64,000 bases of DNA, from positions 89,413,501 to 89,477,500 of the forward strand of contig NC_088915.1 in NCBI RefSeq assembly GCF_963576675.1, written 5' to 3'. The position numbers were made by a program, and so were the translations under genes. Within the stretch, counting starts at the first letter, position 1. Every line of letters starts with the position of its first letter. Below are positions 19,173 through 30,571 of this stretch, one piece after another. The DNA is from Euphorbia lathyris (Eukaryota > Streptophyta > Magnoliopsida > Malpighiales > Euphorbiaceae). The notes under the pieces were generated by a model that saw only the letters and a program-made list of their open reading frames with translations, was not told the DNA's origin and ran no database searches.

Positions 19173-22100
19173 TCATGTTCCGACACTACTCGAGTTCAGT
19201 CTTTCCAACTGCCCGTCTCCTGATTGATCCGGTTTTACATCCGAGTCGTCATCATGAGAGTTTAATCCCAGACTTAAATCCAAAGTGCTTTCGTTTAAAT
19301 CTTGTCGCACTACTTGGTTATCGTCCTGAGGTACAAGTCAAACATTAAATTGATGCAATAAAAGTGAAACGGGATATATCAGCATATGGTCTGAACACTG
19401 AACAATCGATAAAAATAAGAACAGCACGAGGAATTTACAAGCTATATTTCGCCATTAATTCACCTCAAGTTTGAAATAAGTTCCTTAATTCTAATTTTCA
19501 AAGAAAGTACATTATTGTCACGATACCTGTGCAAATGTATGCGTGGATTTTCCCGCGAAGGTGACATAAACTTTCCCACAAAACAATACGTCAAACATTA
19601 AATGGATGCAATAAAAGTGAAACGGGCAGGGGACTACCTGTCCGAACACTGAACAATCAATAAAAATAAGAACAGTACTAGTAATTTACAAGCTATATTT
19701 CGCCATTAATTCACCTCAAGTTTGAAACAAGTTTCATAATCCTAATTTTCAAAGAAAGGACGTTACTATCACGACATCTGCGCAAATGTATGCGTGGATT
19801 TTCCCACGAGGCGACATAAACTTCCCCACAAAACAATACGTTCAAATTGCAGTTAATCCATCAATCGATAAAAATAAGAACAGTATGAGGAATTTACGAG
19901 CTATATTTCGCCATTAATTCACCTCAAGTTTGAAACAAGTTTCATAATCCTAATTTTCAAAGAAAGAACGTTACTATCACGAAATGTTGTGTGGATTTTC
20001 CCATGAGGCGACATAAACTTCCCCACAAAACAATACGTTTGCAGTTAATCTATCAATAGATAAAAATAATAACAGTATGGGGAATTTACGAGCTATATTT
20101 CACCATTAATTCACCTCAAGTTTGCAACAAGTTTTGTAATCCTAATTTTCGAAAGAACATTATTATCACGACATTTGTGCAAATGCATGCTTGGATTTTT
20201 CCACGAGGCGACATAAACTTTCGCACAAAACGATACTTTCAAATTGCAGTTAATCTAACAAAGGAGGAATCAGGATTTAAAGCTCTACCATTAAAGTATT
20301 GAAGATTGAAAGTTTACCTGAATTTCTTCCATAGGTGTGTCATTAATGTCAGGTTTTTCATCAAAATCATCATACTTTGGATTTTGCTCCACTGGAGTTG
20401 GTTCATCGTCACTTAGTTTAGTTTCCTCTCCGGCCTCATATTTCTGTTTCTCGAGCAAATAAACCTGCATTAACGTAACCGAATGACCAATGATATCAAT
20501 AACTTTAGCTAAACAACAATACAAAAATATAGCCGGCAAATATATACTGTCTGATGAAAAACAATACCACAGACATACTAAAACAACTGAATTCTATGTG
20601 GCCAGGGACGATCCAGGATTTATACACAGCGGGAGTAAACTATATATGCAGTATAATTGTACAAAAAACTAATAACAACATAAATAAATAATTTTAAGGG
20701 TAAAGTAAAAAAAAAACATTGTGCTTTCACGTATTGTCAAATTGGTACCCTAAAAAAAAATTTTCCTGAAGGTAATTAAGCTTTTTCGTTTTGCTAAAAA
20801 CGAGGCTCTTTTAGTTTGACACTATAAAAATGACTTTTAACGACCTCGAAATGAAAAATCACAAGAATTAAAGTTGTTTAGTACCACATTTACTATGGAA
20901 CCAAATTTTTTACTTTTCAAAACCAGTCTTTGAATTTTTCAATGATGATTTTGAAAAATAAAAATTTTAGGTCTATAGTAAATATGGTATTAAACAACTT
21001 TAATTCTTGGAATTTTTTATTTTGAGGTCGTTAAAAGTCATCTTTTAGTGTCAAACTAAAAGAGCCTCGTTTTTAGCAAAACACAAAAGCTCAGTCACCT
21101 TCTGGACAAAAAAAAAAAAAATTCAGATACCAGTTTGACAATATGTGAAACACACATTGGTTATTTTTGGACTTGTCTGGTGCGTGATTGGATTAGTTTT
21201 TTTAGGTATAGCTTTTTTTTTTCTTTTTTTCAATCTTCCTAACACAAAACGACGTTGTTCCAGACAAGTGGAACGGCGTCGTATTATGTTAGGAAGATCA
21301 AAGAAAATAAAAATAAAACCTATCCCTATAACTCGTCTTCTTCCTTGCGCGATTTTAAGCTTCAGCAGCCATATCAATGGTTCTTTGCCTGTGATTTTCT
21401 GGGGGCAAACTAATCTAATATGGGGTTTTATAGATTTCTAGATCTCAGTGGGGGCAAGTTCCCCCATTCCCCACTGTAGATCAGTCCCTGTATGTGGCAG
21501 TAGAACTTCTAACAAATGATAAATGCGTGTAACATACAGACACCGGAAACGTTATTTCTAAAACATAACCTTCATAAAATAGCCTTCAAAGGAAAATGGA
21601 CATGGATATGAAATGGACACGACACGGATAGATAGACACCACCAGATACCTCTGATCATATAGAACTCATTCCCAGATTTATCCATCAAAATATAACTAC
21701 ATCATACTTAAACAATGACAAGGAGAACAGTTATATACGTAGAGAAGTACAATGAGAAAGCATACACCGATAAAATATGTTGTAATCCCTAGTGGTCCGA
21801 CTCGACTATCGCTACATTTCTGTCCACGGTCTATCACGAAAAAGTAGCTCGGTATAAAATTAAAATGACGAGTTCTAAAACTTAAAATAGATTATTCTGG
21901 TCGATATAATAAAAAAAGGTAAACATTACAACTCTCAGATACTAACCTGGATGCTACATGCTGAATATTTTCAAATTATATTGATGAAGGATACTCTATG
22001 TTGTACGAACACAGAAACGGATACCAGAAACGTTATTTCTAAAACATAACCTACATAAAATAGCCTTCAAACGAAAAAAGACATGGACACGAAACGCAGA

Positions 22101-25100
22101 AATGCTACTAAAGAGGAGTGTCCGTGCAACATAGGTGATACTTCATGAGGTAATTTGAGCATCATTTAAGGAGAGCAAGATAATGAAGATGTTATTGTTT
22201 CGTGATTAAGTAAATTCTTGCTTAAAGAGAAATGGTTCTAGCCCTAGGCATAAGATGTCTGACCGGATTGTAAGAATAATCATAATCTTCATCAGCACAA
22301 AAATCCTGAAGCCCCGTAATATTTTATCCATCACATTAATTTGCCAATTAACACTAGACATGAAGACATTCAGTTATTGCTTTACTACCATTCAATTCAA
22401 ACAAGCCAAGCAAAACAAAACAAATCAAATTCAGCTAAATAGCTAAAAGGAAATGATGGACAAACTTGCTAGGGTTATATTCTAGGGAGCACCACAACTT
22501 CTAGGAGATTAACATACATGTGTCGGACAGCCGAACACTCTGGGGACATGCACCCGACACTCAAAAATAAATGTCCCCTCTTTTTTCTTCTTTTTTTTTA
22601 ATATGGGGACTGATAAATAAGGATGCCGTCGTCGGTTAGGAATTAATTGTATTTTCCTAATTAACCTATACTAGACGGTCTACACGGTTTGCTCTAATTA
22701 GAGTTTGTATAGGATTCGGTTTTCCTAATTAGTGTTGGTTGGTATAGGTTTCGGACTGTCTTTGTGTATAATGTGTTCTGTTAATGAGAAATCTAAGCTT
22801 GAATTATTTCAGCAATAAAAATCTTTCATGGTATTAGAGCCCTAAGGGTTTAAAGACCAACCTATCCTCATCTTCGGTGCTAAGTCACTTTTGCCCAATG
22901 GCCTACCAAGAATCCTGCATATCCGCTTCCAATTGAAGCTAGAAGAAATCAAACCTTTTCATCCAGATAAAGGCATGGTTGCTGAAGACAAAAAGACAAC
23001 GGAAATTTCCATGCAGTGGCCAGCTATGTTGCACGTACACGGAAAGGGATATGGAAACGGACACGGACACAGAAATGGACACGTTATTTCTAAAACATAA
23101 CCTTCAAAAAATCCTCACTATCAGCAGAGTAAACTTCCTCACCTGAGACCTCTTTCCTATCCTCCGTTTACCAGAAAAAGATAGGTTTAGAATCAGTAAA
23201 CCTAGTAACTAGGAAGGTAGAAAAGCAGTCTAAGGGCCTATGGAAATAGGTAACTTAGCCTTAAAAAAAACACAGACAGGGACACAAAATGGACACGGAC
23301 ACGAAATGCAAAAATGCATACTAAAGAGAAGTGTCCGCGCAACATAGGTGGCCAGTGTATTGTTTGCCCATAGACATCCACCAAAACAACCAATCAATAA
23401 GTCCAATGCATAAACAAATCATAGAAATCTTGTAGACATTCATAATATTTAGCTTTAATCTGGTTACCATTGATCAGATTAGCCAGTCTATTAGTTTTCT
23501 CTTTTCAGAAAATTATATTATGCTTCATTTAGCACCATGAAAAATAATTCCCTTTGGTTTCTTTTTTTAACAGAAGACTGAAGTATGTCGCCCAAACATC
23601 AGATATCCATTAGAAGAAAACATAAAGTTCAAATACTGCAAATCTATAATAAACAAAATTCCAATTTTGGATTAATTTATATGATCATATTTTAATGGTT
23701 CAAATACTCAAATCCAATATAACCATGACTAGCTTCTCTGCAACTGAACCTAAACCACACACCCCATCATCCTTCAACAACAACATTTGTTTAATTTATG
23801 AGTGCAAACATGACATACACATTTGCCTGAACTGAACTAGAAAAAACAGTTACCAAACTGAGGCACAACACTTCAAATGTAAAACTCATTTAAGATTTTC
23901 TATCCAAAGGTCATCCTTCAAAAGCTCTAGAATAAAGAAGATAGACAGAAAAATAAAATTATTTGAGAATGCAACAAATTTCATATATAGTCAAGTTGAG
24001 AAAGGCAGGACAAAAGAAATGGTCGAAGTAAATCCCTATGTTACTACTAAAAGAGTTGGTGATAAAGTTGATGCCAGTTAAAAGAATTTATAAGAGGGTG
24101 TTTGGTTAGATGTAAATAGTGATGGAATGGGAATGAGAATTATTGATTCCCTTTGTAAGAGTTTGATTATACAGAACTAACTAGGGAATAGGAATGCAAT
24201 TCCACCATTTATGGGAATCACCCATTCCCTACTCTCCCCTCGTCAATCAAAAGCATTCCCTACTCTTTCCTCTCCATCCTGGCCTCTTTCTATGTCCTCC
24301 CGCCTCCTCTTCAACCAAATCCTCCTCTTTTCCTGTTTTTTCCTTTTCAAATCACAGAATAAAATCAAGGAAAAGCTTGAACTTCTGCGTTGAATATGGT
24401 CATCTCAATAGCAAAACCTTCTCTCGATGCTGCCAATTCTATAATCGAAACCATAATTGACCAATTGTTTTCTTCTATTCAGTTATTGTATTGGGTCTCA
24501 GTAGATTAATTTTTTCATTAATTGCTTCAGTTTCTTTCTAGAATCATGGCATTTATGGAACAGTGGATTGAGTAAGGCAAAATCAATAGATTGTTTTTTC
24601 CCTTTCATTTCCTTAATTCTGAGAAAATTGAGAATCGAAACCTTAGAAACAATAAAGTAGTAGTGAGCAGGGAAATGAGTTTGTAAAAAAGGAGAGATGG
24701 GTAGGGAGAAGAGACAAAACAATTATTCTGATTCCAGAGTAAACCAAACAAAATTAGTAAATGGTTATTCCGATTCCTTATCATTCCCATTCTGATTCTA
24801 AGGTTCCGAAATTTAATCCAATAGCGTTCAAGTAGTATACAAGAAATCGTGCAGGAAAATTGAATGCCACCAACTCATATAGAAATCAAAAAGTAATCAA
24901 AATAGAACTATAAACAAAGTTAACAAGCTACAAAAGGTGCAATATACCTATGATAGCATGTTTACATTATCCTTGTATGGTTACTGAAAGTTTTCAAATA
25001 AACATCAAAGCAACAGGCTACATATTCCAGACATCAAAATCAATTGAAAGTCTCATAAAGCACTGACTATCCTCAAAGAACCAAACTCTACCATTCCCCC

Positions 25101-25669
25101 ACAGCTAACTATGAAAAGAAACCCTAAATTACTGTTCATTCGAAACCTAGATCTAAAAATTGCAGCAAATTGACAGAGTTTAAAATCATCATCAGTACCC
25201 TAAGAAAACAATTGGCAGCACCAAACAAAAACAGCAGAAAAAGGGAACGCAATTGAATAGATAATCAGAAAACATGTAGCAAGAAGAATACCGGTAAGTA
25301 CTTGAATTTGCGCCTAGGAGGCTCCTCCTCCTCCGGCAGCAGCGGAGGCGGATCATCGTCTTTGAGAGAAGAAAGCTTGTTCTCTCCATTCTCCTTGTTG
25401 CTTTGAGTTAGTGGGGTCCACTTGTAAAGGAGGAGATGAGAACCGTTATTTCCGTTAGAGGTAGCAGCATTGATGCTGTTGTTGTTGGAATGAATGTGAT
25501 GATGATGATGATGATTCTGGTGGTGGTGGTGAGAGAGATTGGCGGCGGAGTTAGAAGATGGGGAAACGTGGACCCATCGCTTCTTCCACTTCCTCACCGG
25601 CCCACTGAACACCGTGGCCGGTCCGTACCGAGTGGAGGACCGCCCCAACCTCGCCCCTACTCCCTCCAT
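19173..25669 (-). CDS. Plant protein of unknown function with a C-terminal EAR-like motif, three exons
   Basis: Exons are 25669-25292, 20464-20318 and 19325-19173, with GT-AG introns and all phase 0, giving 225 aa plus TGA. It begins MEGVGARLGRSSTRYGPATV, followed by the basic GPVRKWKKRWVHVS, a His-rich tract (about residues 50-66), HLLLYKWTPL, an acidic proline-rich stretch and PRRKFKYLP. Exon 2 is acidic (DEKPDINDTPMEE). Exon 3 carries LDLSLGL at residues 190-196, which matches the LxLxL form of the EAR repression motif, then an Asp/Ser-rich tail. I recognise it as a conserved plant protein but know no function for it. EAR motifs recruit TOPLESS-type co-repressors in other proteins; applying that here is inference. 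Intron 1 is 4.8 kb and full of repeats; intron 2 is a tandem repeat. A (GA)n run at about 25781 lies upstream of the start. Confidence 0.85.
19340..20260 (-). repeat. Tandem repeat of about 190-260-bp units in intron 2 of the unknown gene
   Basis: 'aatttac.agctatatttcgccattaattcacctcaagttt' blocks recur near 19432, 19682, 19891 and 20082, each followed by 'cctaattttcaaagaaag' and 'gtggattttccc.cgaggcgacataaac'. Four imperfect units shorten to the right. No coding potential was seen. Confidence 0.85.
20716..21153. mobile_element. Foldback MITE in intron 1 of the unknown gene
   Basis: Arms 20716-20935 and 20940-21153 are inverted copies (for example tttcacgtattgtcaaattgg and its inverse near 21132, and aaaacgaggctcttttagttt and its inverse near 21053). 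The central part shares the 'gacctcgaaatgaaaa...aattaaagttg' core with the TAAATTACACC family although its ends differ. Confidence 0.75.
21240..21300. repeat. Imperfect palindrome with 'tcttcctaacac / aacgacg' arms
   Basis: 'atcttcctaacacaaaacga' is inverted as 'tattatgttaggaagatc' around 'cagacaagtgg'. It is a small hairpin within intron 1 and may be part of a further element starting near 21154. Confidence 0.45.
21996..22134. mobile_element. Short hAT-like MITE, 'CTATGTTGCAC' family, copy 1
   Basis: Ends ctatgttgtacgaacac and gtgtccgtgcaacatag are inverted. The flanking 8-mers aggatact and gtgatact match in 6 of 8 positions. The interior shares 'ttatttctaaaacataacc' with copy 2 and with a fragment at about 21535-21650. 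Confidence 0.7.
22611..22840 (+). mobile_element. Copia-type LTR with primer-binding site (fragment, TRIM-like size)
   Basis: The stretch 22611-22828 starts TG and ends CA, and is followed at once by TGGTATTAGAGC (22829-22840), a one-base variant of the initiator-tRNA-Met primer-binding site. A short internal sequence follows to about 23015, then the MITE at 23024. No second LTR was found. The ~218-bp LTR suggests a miniature element or a small copia; it is a remnant either way. Confidence 0.65.
23024..23347. mobile_element. hAT-like MITE, 'CTATGTTGCAC' family, copy 2
   Basis: Ends ctatgttgcacgtacac and gtgtccgcgcaacatag are inverted and flanked by a perfect 8-bp duplication, gtggccag (23016-23023 and 23348-23355). 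It is 324 bp, non-coding, with 'ggacacggacac' runs inside. Confidence 0.85.
24094..24760. mobile_element. Possible MITE with 'gtgtttggtt' ends
   Basis: The left part (gggtgtttggttagatg, gaatgggaatgagaat) is inverted at 24742-24800 (aaaccaaacaaaatt, cattcccattctgattc). This is the look of plant hAT or Harbinger MITEs. No clean duplication was found. The short open frames inside it are not convincing genes. Confidence 0.4.
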
Positions 25670-25860
25670 TTTTAATTTTTCAATCAAATCGGGGATCGAT
25701 TTCGAAATTTCGCAAAAAGAGGCCAGTCAAAATTTTCCGATCTGGCTTAGGAATTACTAGTTCGTTTTGTTAACATACATAGAGAGAGAGAGGCGGACAG
25801 GTGGCTTTTAAGGTTTGGTGAATTTTTGGGAAGGATTTTATAGTTGGGAGTTAGGAGGGT
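25670..25860 (-). promoter_or_regulatory. 5' UTR and promoter-proximal region of the unknown gene
   Basis: A (GA)n/(CT)n run at about 25781-25793 lies about 115 bp upstream of the start codon, a common feature near plant transcription starts. No TATA box was recognised. Confidence 0.35.
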
Positions 25861-25924
25861 CATAGCAGCCCAAAACATTGACCTTATTGTCATATTTGGT
25901 GATGTGGCATATGAATTTCACATC

Positions 25925-26397
25925 CACAATTAGTTGGGCCATCCCATTGGATATCCGTCTCGTTGGGCCGGGAAATCCCCGTTTAGAATCCTTATGAACG
26001 GGGATGGTTTTTATTTTATCCGCGACAGTTGGGGATACGACGGGTATAGTTATAAACGTTTCATCTTCGTCCCCATCCTTGAATGTCCTCAACTGATCTC
26101 GACTAAATATCCGAATATAAAAAAATAAACTAAAAAACATATATATGTGATTTAAATAGACTAAAAAATTACACTAAAAAAAGATTGCGTTGTAACTAAG
26201 TTGGTTTAAAACGGAATATATTTTATTTTATGCGATGAATTTTGGGTTATATTATTTAGTTAAGTTTCTAATTATTCAATTAATTATTTTATACTTGTTT
26301 TTATTTTTATTTATATGCCCATTTTCTATTTTTGAAATTCATTTCGGGAACTTTTTACTATATGTTTAGGTTTTGTTTAAAGCAAAGTAAATTGAGT
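25925..26397. repeat. Degenerate 'ggggatgg' repeat fragment and AT-rich DNA
   Basis: G-rich words ('gaacggggatgg', 'ttggggatacg', 'cgtccccatcc') also appear at 28250-28400, on the far side of the 26398-28101 insertion. The two pieces may be one older element split by it. No ends were recognised. Confidence 0.35.
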
Positions 26398-28101
26398 GGG
26401 TAAATTACATACGTGGTGTACAACCTTTACCCATTTTCACACTTTGGTATACAACCTTCAATTTTGCACACTAAAGTGTACAACCTTTAGGTGATCTCTC
26501 ACTAAAGTGTACAGCAGGTAATTGTGACCGGTCAACCCAAAGTCAACGCGCCACCTTAGCAATTTAACTTTTTTAAAATAAAAAATTAACCCAATTAATA
26601 GAAATTACTTTTATACCCTTTATAACATCATCTTCTTCGACCTCCATCCTTATTTTCTTTCTACTCCATTTTCAAAAACTATTTCTCTCTCTTAAACCTC
26701 CATCTTTTTTTTTTTTTTGCTACATTTTCAAAAATTATTTCTCTCTCTAACTCTTACCTCTCTCTCTTATTTTCTCTTTCCTCCATTTTCTTTTTTATAA
26801 ACATTACTTCTCTCTCTAACTCTTCCATCTCTCTAATCCATCTCTCTAATTCACCTTTCTCTCTCTAACAAGAACAGCTCCACATCCACAGAAAATTGTT
26901 ATAAAGAATTAGAAAGTTAATTCTTCCATCCTTCTCGTAAAATCAGCAAATCAATCCCTATATTTACTAAAACCATCAATTGAGCACCTATTGACAGAAT
27001 TGAGCTAAACCGCGGATTTTCTTCCCTCAAATTGGACACATGCTGCAAATGTAAGGAAGAGGTGGCAAAAAAATGGAGGTATTATTATGGCTTTCTGCGT
27101 GAAGCCAATATGAAGTATTTTTCTTTTAGATAATTTCATTGCCCATTAATTAATGAGTTAATTATTATCTCTTTATTTACCCACCCTTATTCTGGATGAC
27201 ATTTGATTTCCTAGTTTCTCAATGATAGGAATTCAGAAACTTCATGAACGAGAAAATTTCTTCTTTTCCTTATGAATTGGACTTTGGTTTTTCTTGCCGT
27301 CACTAGGCTTCCGCCTAAGCATGTGTTAAATCTTTGCTTCTTTTCCTTGAAACTCGTTGAACGAAGCGTGCGTCAAAACCTTGCTGGCTCGATCTCCTTC
27401 ACATCCATATCTTGAGCTTCTTTTACAGAAGAAAATAGTAAGGGCAACGAAACATTCAATACACAGACAGGGAACATAATCCAAAAGCTACTCAATGACA
27501 GGTGTTCAATTTAATGGAAGAAAATCTGTCGTTTAACTCAATTCTGTAAACAGGTGTCCAATTGGTGGTTTTAGTAAAGTATAGGGACTGATTTGCTGAT
27601 TTTAGGAGAATAAGGGCTAAATTTATATTTTTTGTATTTTTAATTTGTTAACAAATAAATTGTTATATAAATTTTACTGAGAATTAGAGAGAGATGGAAA
27701 AGTTAGAGAGAGAAAGGGAGAATTATGCTTATAAAAAGAAAATGGAGGAGAAAGAAAATAAGAGAGAGATGAGAGTTGGAGAGAGAATGAGAGAGGTGAG
27801 AGTTAGAGAGAGAAATAATTTTTGAAAATGGAGTAGAAAGAAAACAAGGATGAATGTTGAAGAAGATTATGTTATAAAGGGTATAAAAGTAATTTTATAT
27901 TAATTAGGTTAATTTTTTATTTTTAAAAAAGTTAAATTGCTGAGGTGGCGCGTTGACTTCGGGTTGACCGGTCACAATTACCTGCTGTACACTTTAGTGG
28001 GAGGTCACCAAAAGATTGTACACTTTAGTGTGCAAAATTGAAGGTTGTACACCAAAGTGTGAAAATGGGTAAAGGTTGTACACCACGTATGTAATTTATC
28101 C
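26398..28101. mobile_element. Mutator-like foldback element, 1.7 kb, arms of about 600 bp
   Basis: Ends GGGTAAATTACATACGTGG and CCACGTATGTAATTTATCC are inverted and flanked by taaattgagt / taaattgagg (9 of 10). Complementarity continues inward through 'gtgtacaacctttaccc', 'tataccctttataacat', the CT-rich block and 'gtttagctcaattctg'-type sequence, leaving a unique centre of about 480 bp (27010-27500). No transposase is visible in the centre. Long inverted ends and a 9-10-bp duplication fit non-autonomous Mutator-like elements. Confidence 0.85.
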
Positions 28102-28729
28102 TAAATTGAGGATCGCAAGATGCAACAACAACAACAGATGATGTCTTCATATCCACCAGCAAACATAAGCATTGAGCAAATTCATAAGTATCTTGATGAA
28201 AATAAGAGTTGATTATGACAATTTTGGAAAAACATAAAAATTTAAAAACTTAAACGGGGATGGTAGCCAAATTTTTTCCGCATGTTATTTGGGGATGGAA
28301 ACAGGGAATCCCCGATAGACCAATGGTCGGGGATGGTTAATGCAATCTTCGTCATGCCCTGCCCTACCCCATTTATATCCCTCTCTACCGCGCAACGCGG
28401 ACCACGCCCATAATAGGAGGACTTTATATCTAACACCGAATGTTATAAACATTATCCGCTCAGATTGTGCCATGTGGCGTAATCTGGGATGTTAGCCAAC
28501 ACCCGGTGTTGGATATAATTTCCCCACAATAGATCTAGTGCCAAAAATTGAATCCACGATCAAGAGATACCCACAACTAGATATAAAACCCCGAATCCAT
28601 CAATATTAGTAGATCGAGTCGAGAGATATCTCAATTCCTTCACAAGTCTCCACCACCTCTAAATATAACCCCCAAGACATTCAAGTAAGGATTCCAAAAC
28701 TATAACTCTCTCCATACTTTTTAGCATCC
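28102..28729. other. Intergenic DNA with repeat fragment, no gene
   Basis: 'ggggatgg' words at 28250-28345 match those at 25975-26060. The rest shows no recognisable coding or RNA gene. Confidence 0.45.
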
Positions 28730-30087
28730 AACTTGATCTTTAGAGTACACACAAGGGATTGCTCATAGCATGGGTCAAGCTCATGTGAAAGGATTCCGGC
28801 ATATATCCTCCATACTCCATCATTTAATACAATGAGCGTGAAATGAAATGCTACTTTCCTTTTAGAAAAACAGACTGAAAATTTGGTAGGAAATCTTCCC
28901 TAAAGACCTAATCTCACCAATGAGGTTATAGGCAACATCGAACAACCAAAAGATAAGAAAGAAAGGACGGTGATTAATAGAAACCTTGAGAATATTGTAT
29001 TCATCTAGGACGAAATAGAGATAGAAGTCATAAACCCCACCCAATATTAATAGAAACCCTTTGGAGCTTCCAAACCATACGTAGAGATTCAAAGGTAGAT
29101 GATTGAGGCCTAAAAAGTTATATAAGAGGATAATTGATCTAAGAACCTGCGCAGACGGTCCATTAGATTGGCTCGATCAAACTTAGGTAACAATGGACTC
29201 CCGATAAGGGGCCAGTCTGTAGACAACCCTACTGCCACAAGTGCTCCTCGGGTGTTGGACACCCCATAAAAAATACTCGTCGAAGAAAACCACATGTGAA
29301 AAATAAATTTTATTTTAAGGGCTAACATTTATGCATGGAGCTTTCAATTAGTGTGTATCATCGTAAGATTTTACATTAATATAAAGACGGTGGTTAGGGA
29401 TGGCAACGGGTAGGGTATTCGGAAGTAATGGCAATCTCAAACATTTACCCTTTTATTTTTTAATTACCCGTACCCGTCTCATTACCCTAACAAGTATACT
29501 TTTTGCATCCCATATCTGTCTTATTTAATTTGTGGCTACCCACGGGTACTCTTACCCATTAAGAATCAATAAATAAAACAAAAAAAAAATTACAAATTTA
29601 ACAAAGTATAAATGTAATAAATCATCTATCTAAAAATTGAACAAATTGAACCTTAATTAAAAGAATAAAGTAGCTTAGTGGTATCACTTAATTGTTGAAA
29701 AATAAAAGATTGGATTTCAAATCTCACGTCTTACATCTAAAAAACAATGATATTTATTAATATGTAAAAAAGTTATGACGGGTAACGGGTATCGGGTATC
29801 CTAGAGGATATTTCCATACCCATCCTATTACTCTAACAGATAATGGTTTTGATCTCATACCCTTTTATAGTCTCATTAAGATCGGATAGTACGAGCACAG
29901 TACCCGTTGCCATTTCCAACTGTGGTTCATTAATATTACATGTGTATTCAATGGAGTGTTTTAGCTTTATATCTCAATTCCATATTTTTTTTTGATAGGA
30001 TATCTCAGTTCCATATTGGATAAAATAAAAGTAACTAACAAAAAAGTTCTACATAAAATACTCACAAATTGAACAATGAACGATGAT
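28730..30087 (+). repeat. Repeat R, copy 1, left part
   Basis: Similar, in the same orientation, to 60395-61145: 'gcgtgaaatgaaatgctact', 'aaataaattttattttaag' and 'gaacaatgaacgatga' are shared with the same spacing. A MITE at 29396-29921 is present only here. The copy is broken at 30087 by a hAT-like insertion and resumes at 55755. Its nature (old transposon or segmental duplication) is unknown. Confidence 0.8.
29396..29921. mobile_element. hAT-like MITE with 'GGGATGGCAACGGGTA' ends, in repeat R
   Basis: Ends agggatggcaacgggta and tacccgttgccatttccaac are inverted and flanked by 'ggtggtt' and 'tgtggtt'. R copy 2 near 61012-61025 has the uninterrupted 'gatggtggttcattaat', an empty site that confirms the insertion of about 525 bp. 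Confidence 0.85.
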
Positions 30088-30571
30088 CAGGCCCGTCCCT
30101 GAGCATGGGTAGGAGGGGCGCCTGTCCAGGGCCTATGGATGAAAGAGGCCCAATCATAATAATGTATAGTACTATTATAGACTTTTAAACTTGATTAAAT
30201 TCAAAAAGAAAATATAGTTCAATTAAAAACATTGTCATAAGATTCTTTCCAAATTAAAAATCTTGGCATTAGATTAAATTCAAAAAGAAATTATACTTGA
30301 TTAAAAACATGGGCATTAGTTACTGAGTAGTATTTCCACATTCTCTAATTTATCTCACATTCTTTCCAAATTTCTTAATAAAAACGTTGGACATCAATTT
30401 CCTAATTTATCTCATAGTCTTTCCATAATTATCTCTCTCACCCATTATTCCTAACAAAATTTCTAATTTATCTCTCCCGTCTTTGTAAAACTCTATCAGA
30501 TTCTGATTTGCTTGGTCTTCAGAGACAATTTGGGAGAAACACATCAAAATCTTCCAATTTTAAGAACTTAG
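30088..30571 (+). mobile_element. hAT-like element, left half
   Basis: The terminus CAGGCCCGTCCCTGAG pairs with the right terminus (CTCAGAATCGGCCCTG, ending 55754). Flanking 8-mers are acgatgat (30080-30087) and gcgatgac (55755-55762); the empty site in R copy 2 (61146-61153) reads acgatgac, so each copy has one later mutation. The element lacks a transposase; about 690 bp remain once the copia insertion is removed. Confidence 0.85.

Noticed and set aside
24194..24460. An 88-codon open frame starting MQFHHLW
   Set aside because: It lies in a MITE-like region inside an intron; composition is low-complexity and no resemblance is seen.
25925..28410. One hAT element with ends at about 25930 and 28400, split by the 1.7-kb foldback
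   Set aside because: Shared 'ggggatgg' words suggest it, but I could not identify paired ends or a target duplication, so it is listed only as repeat fragments.
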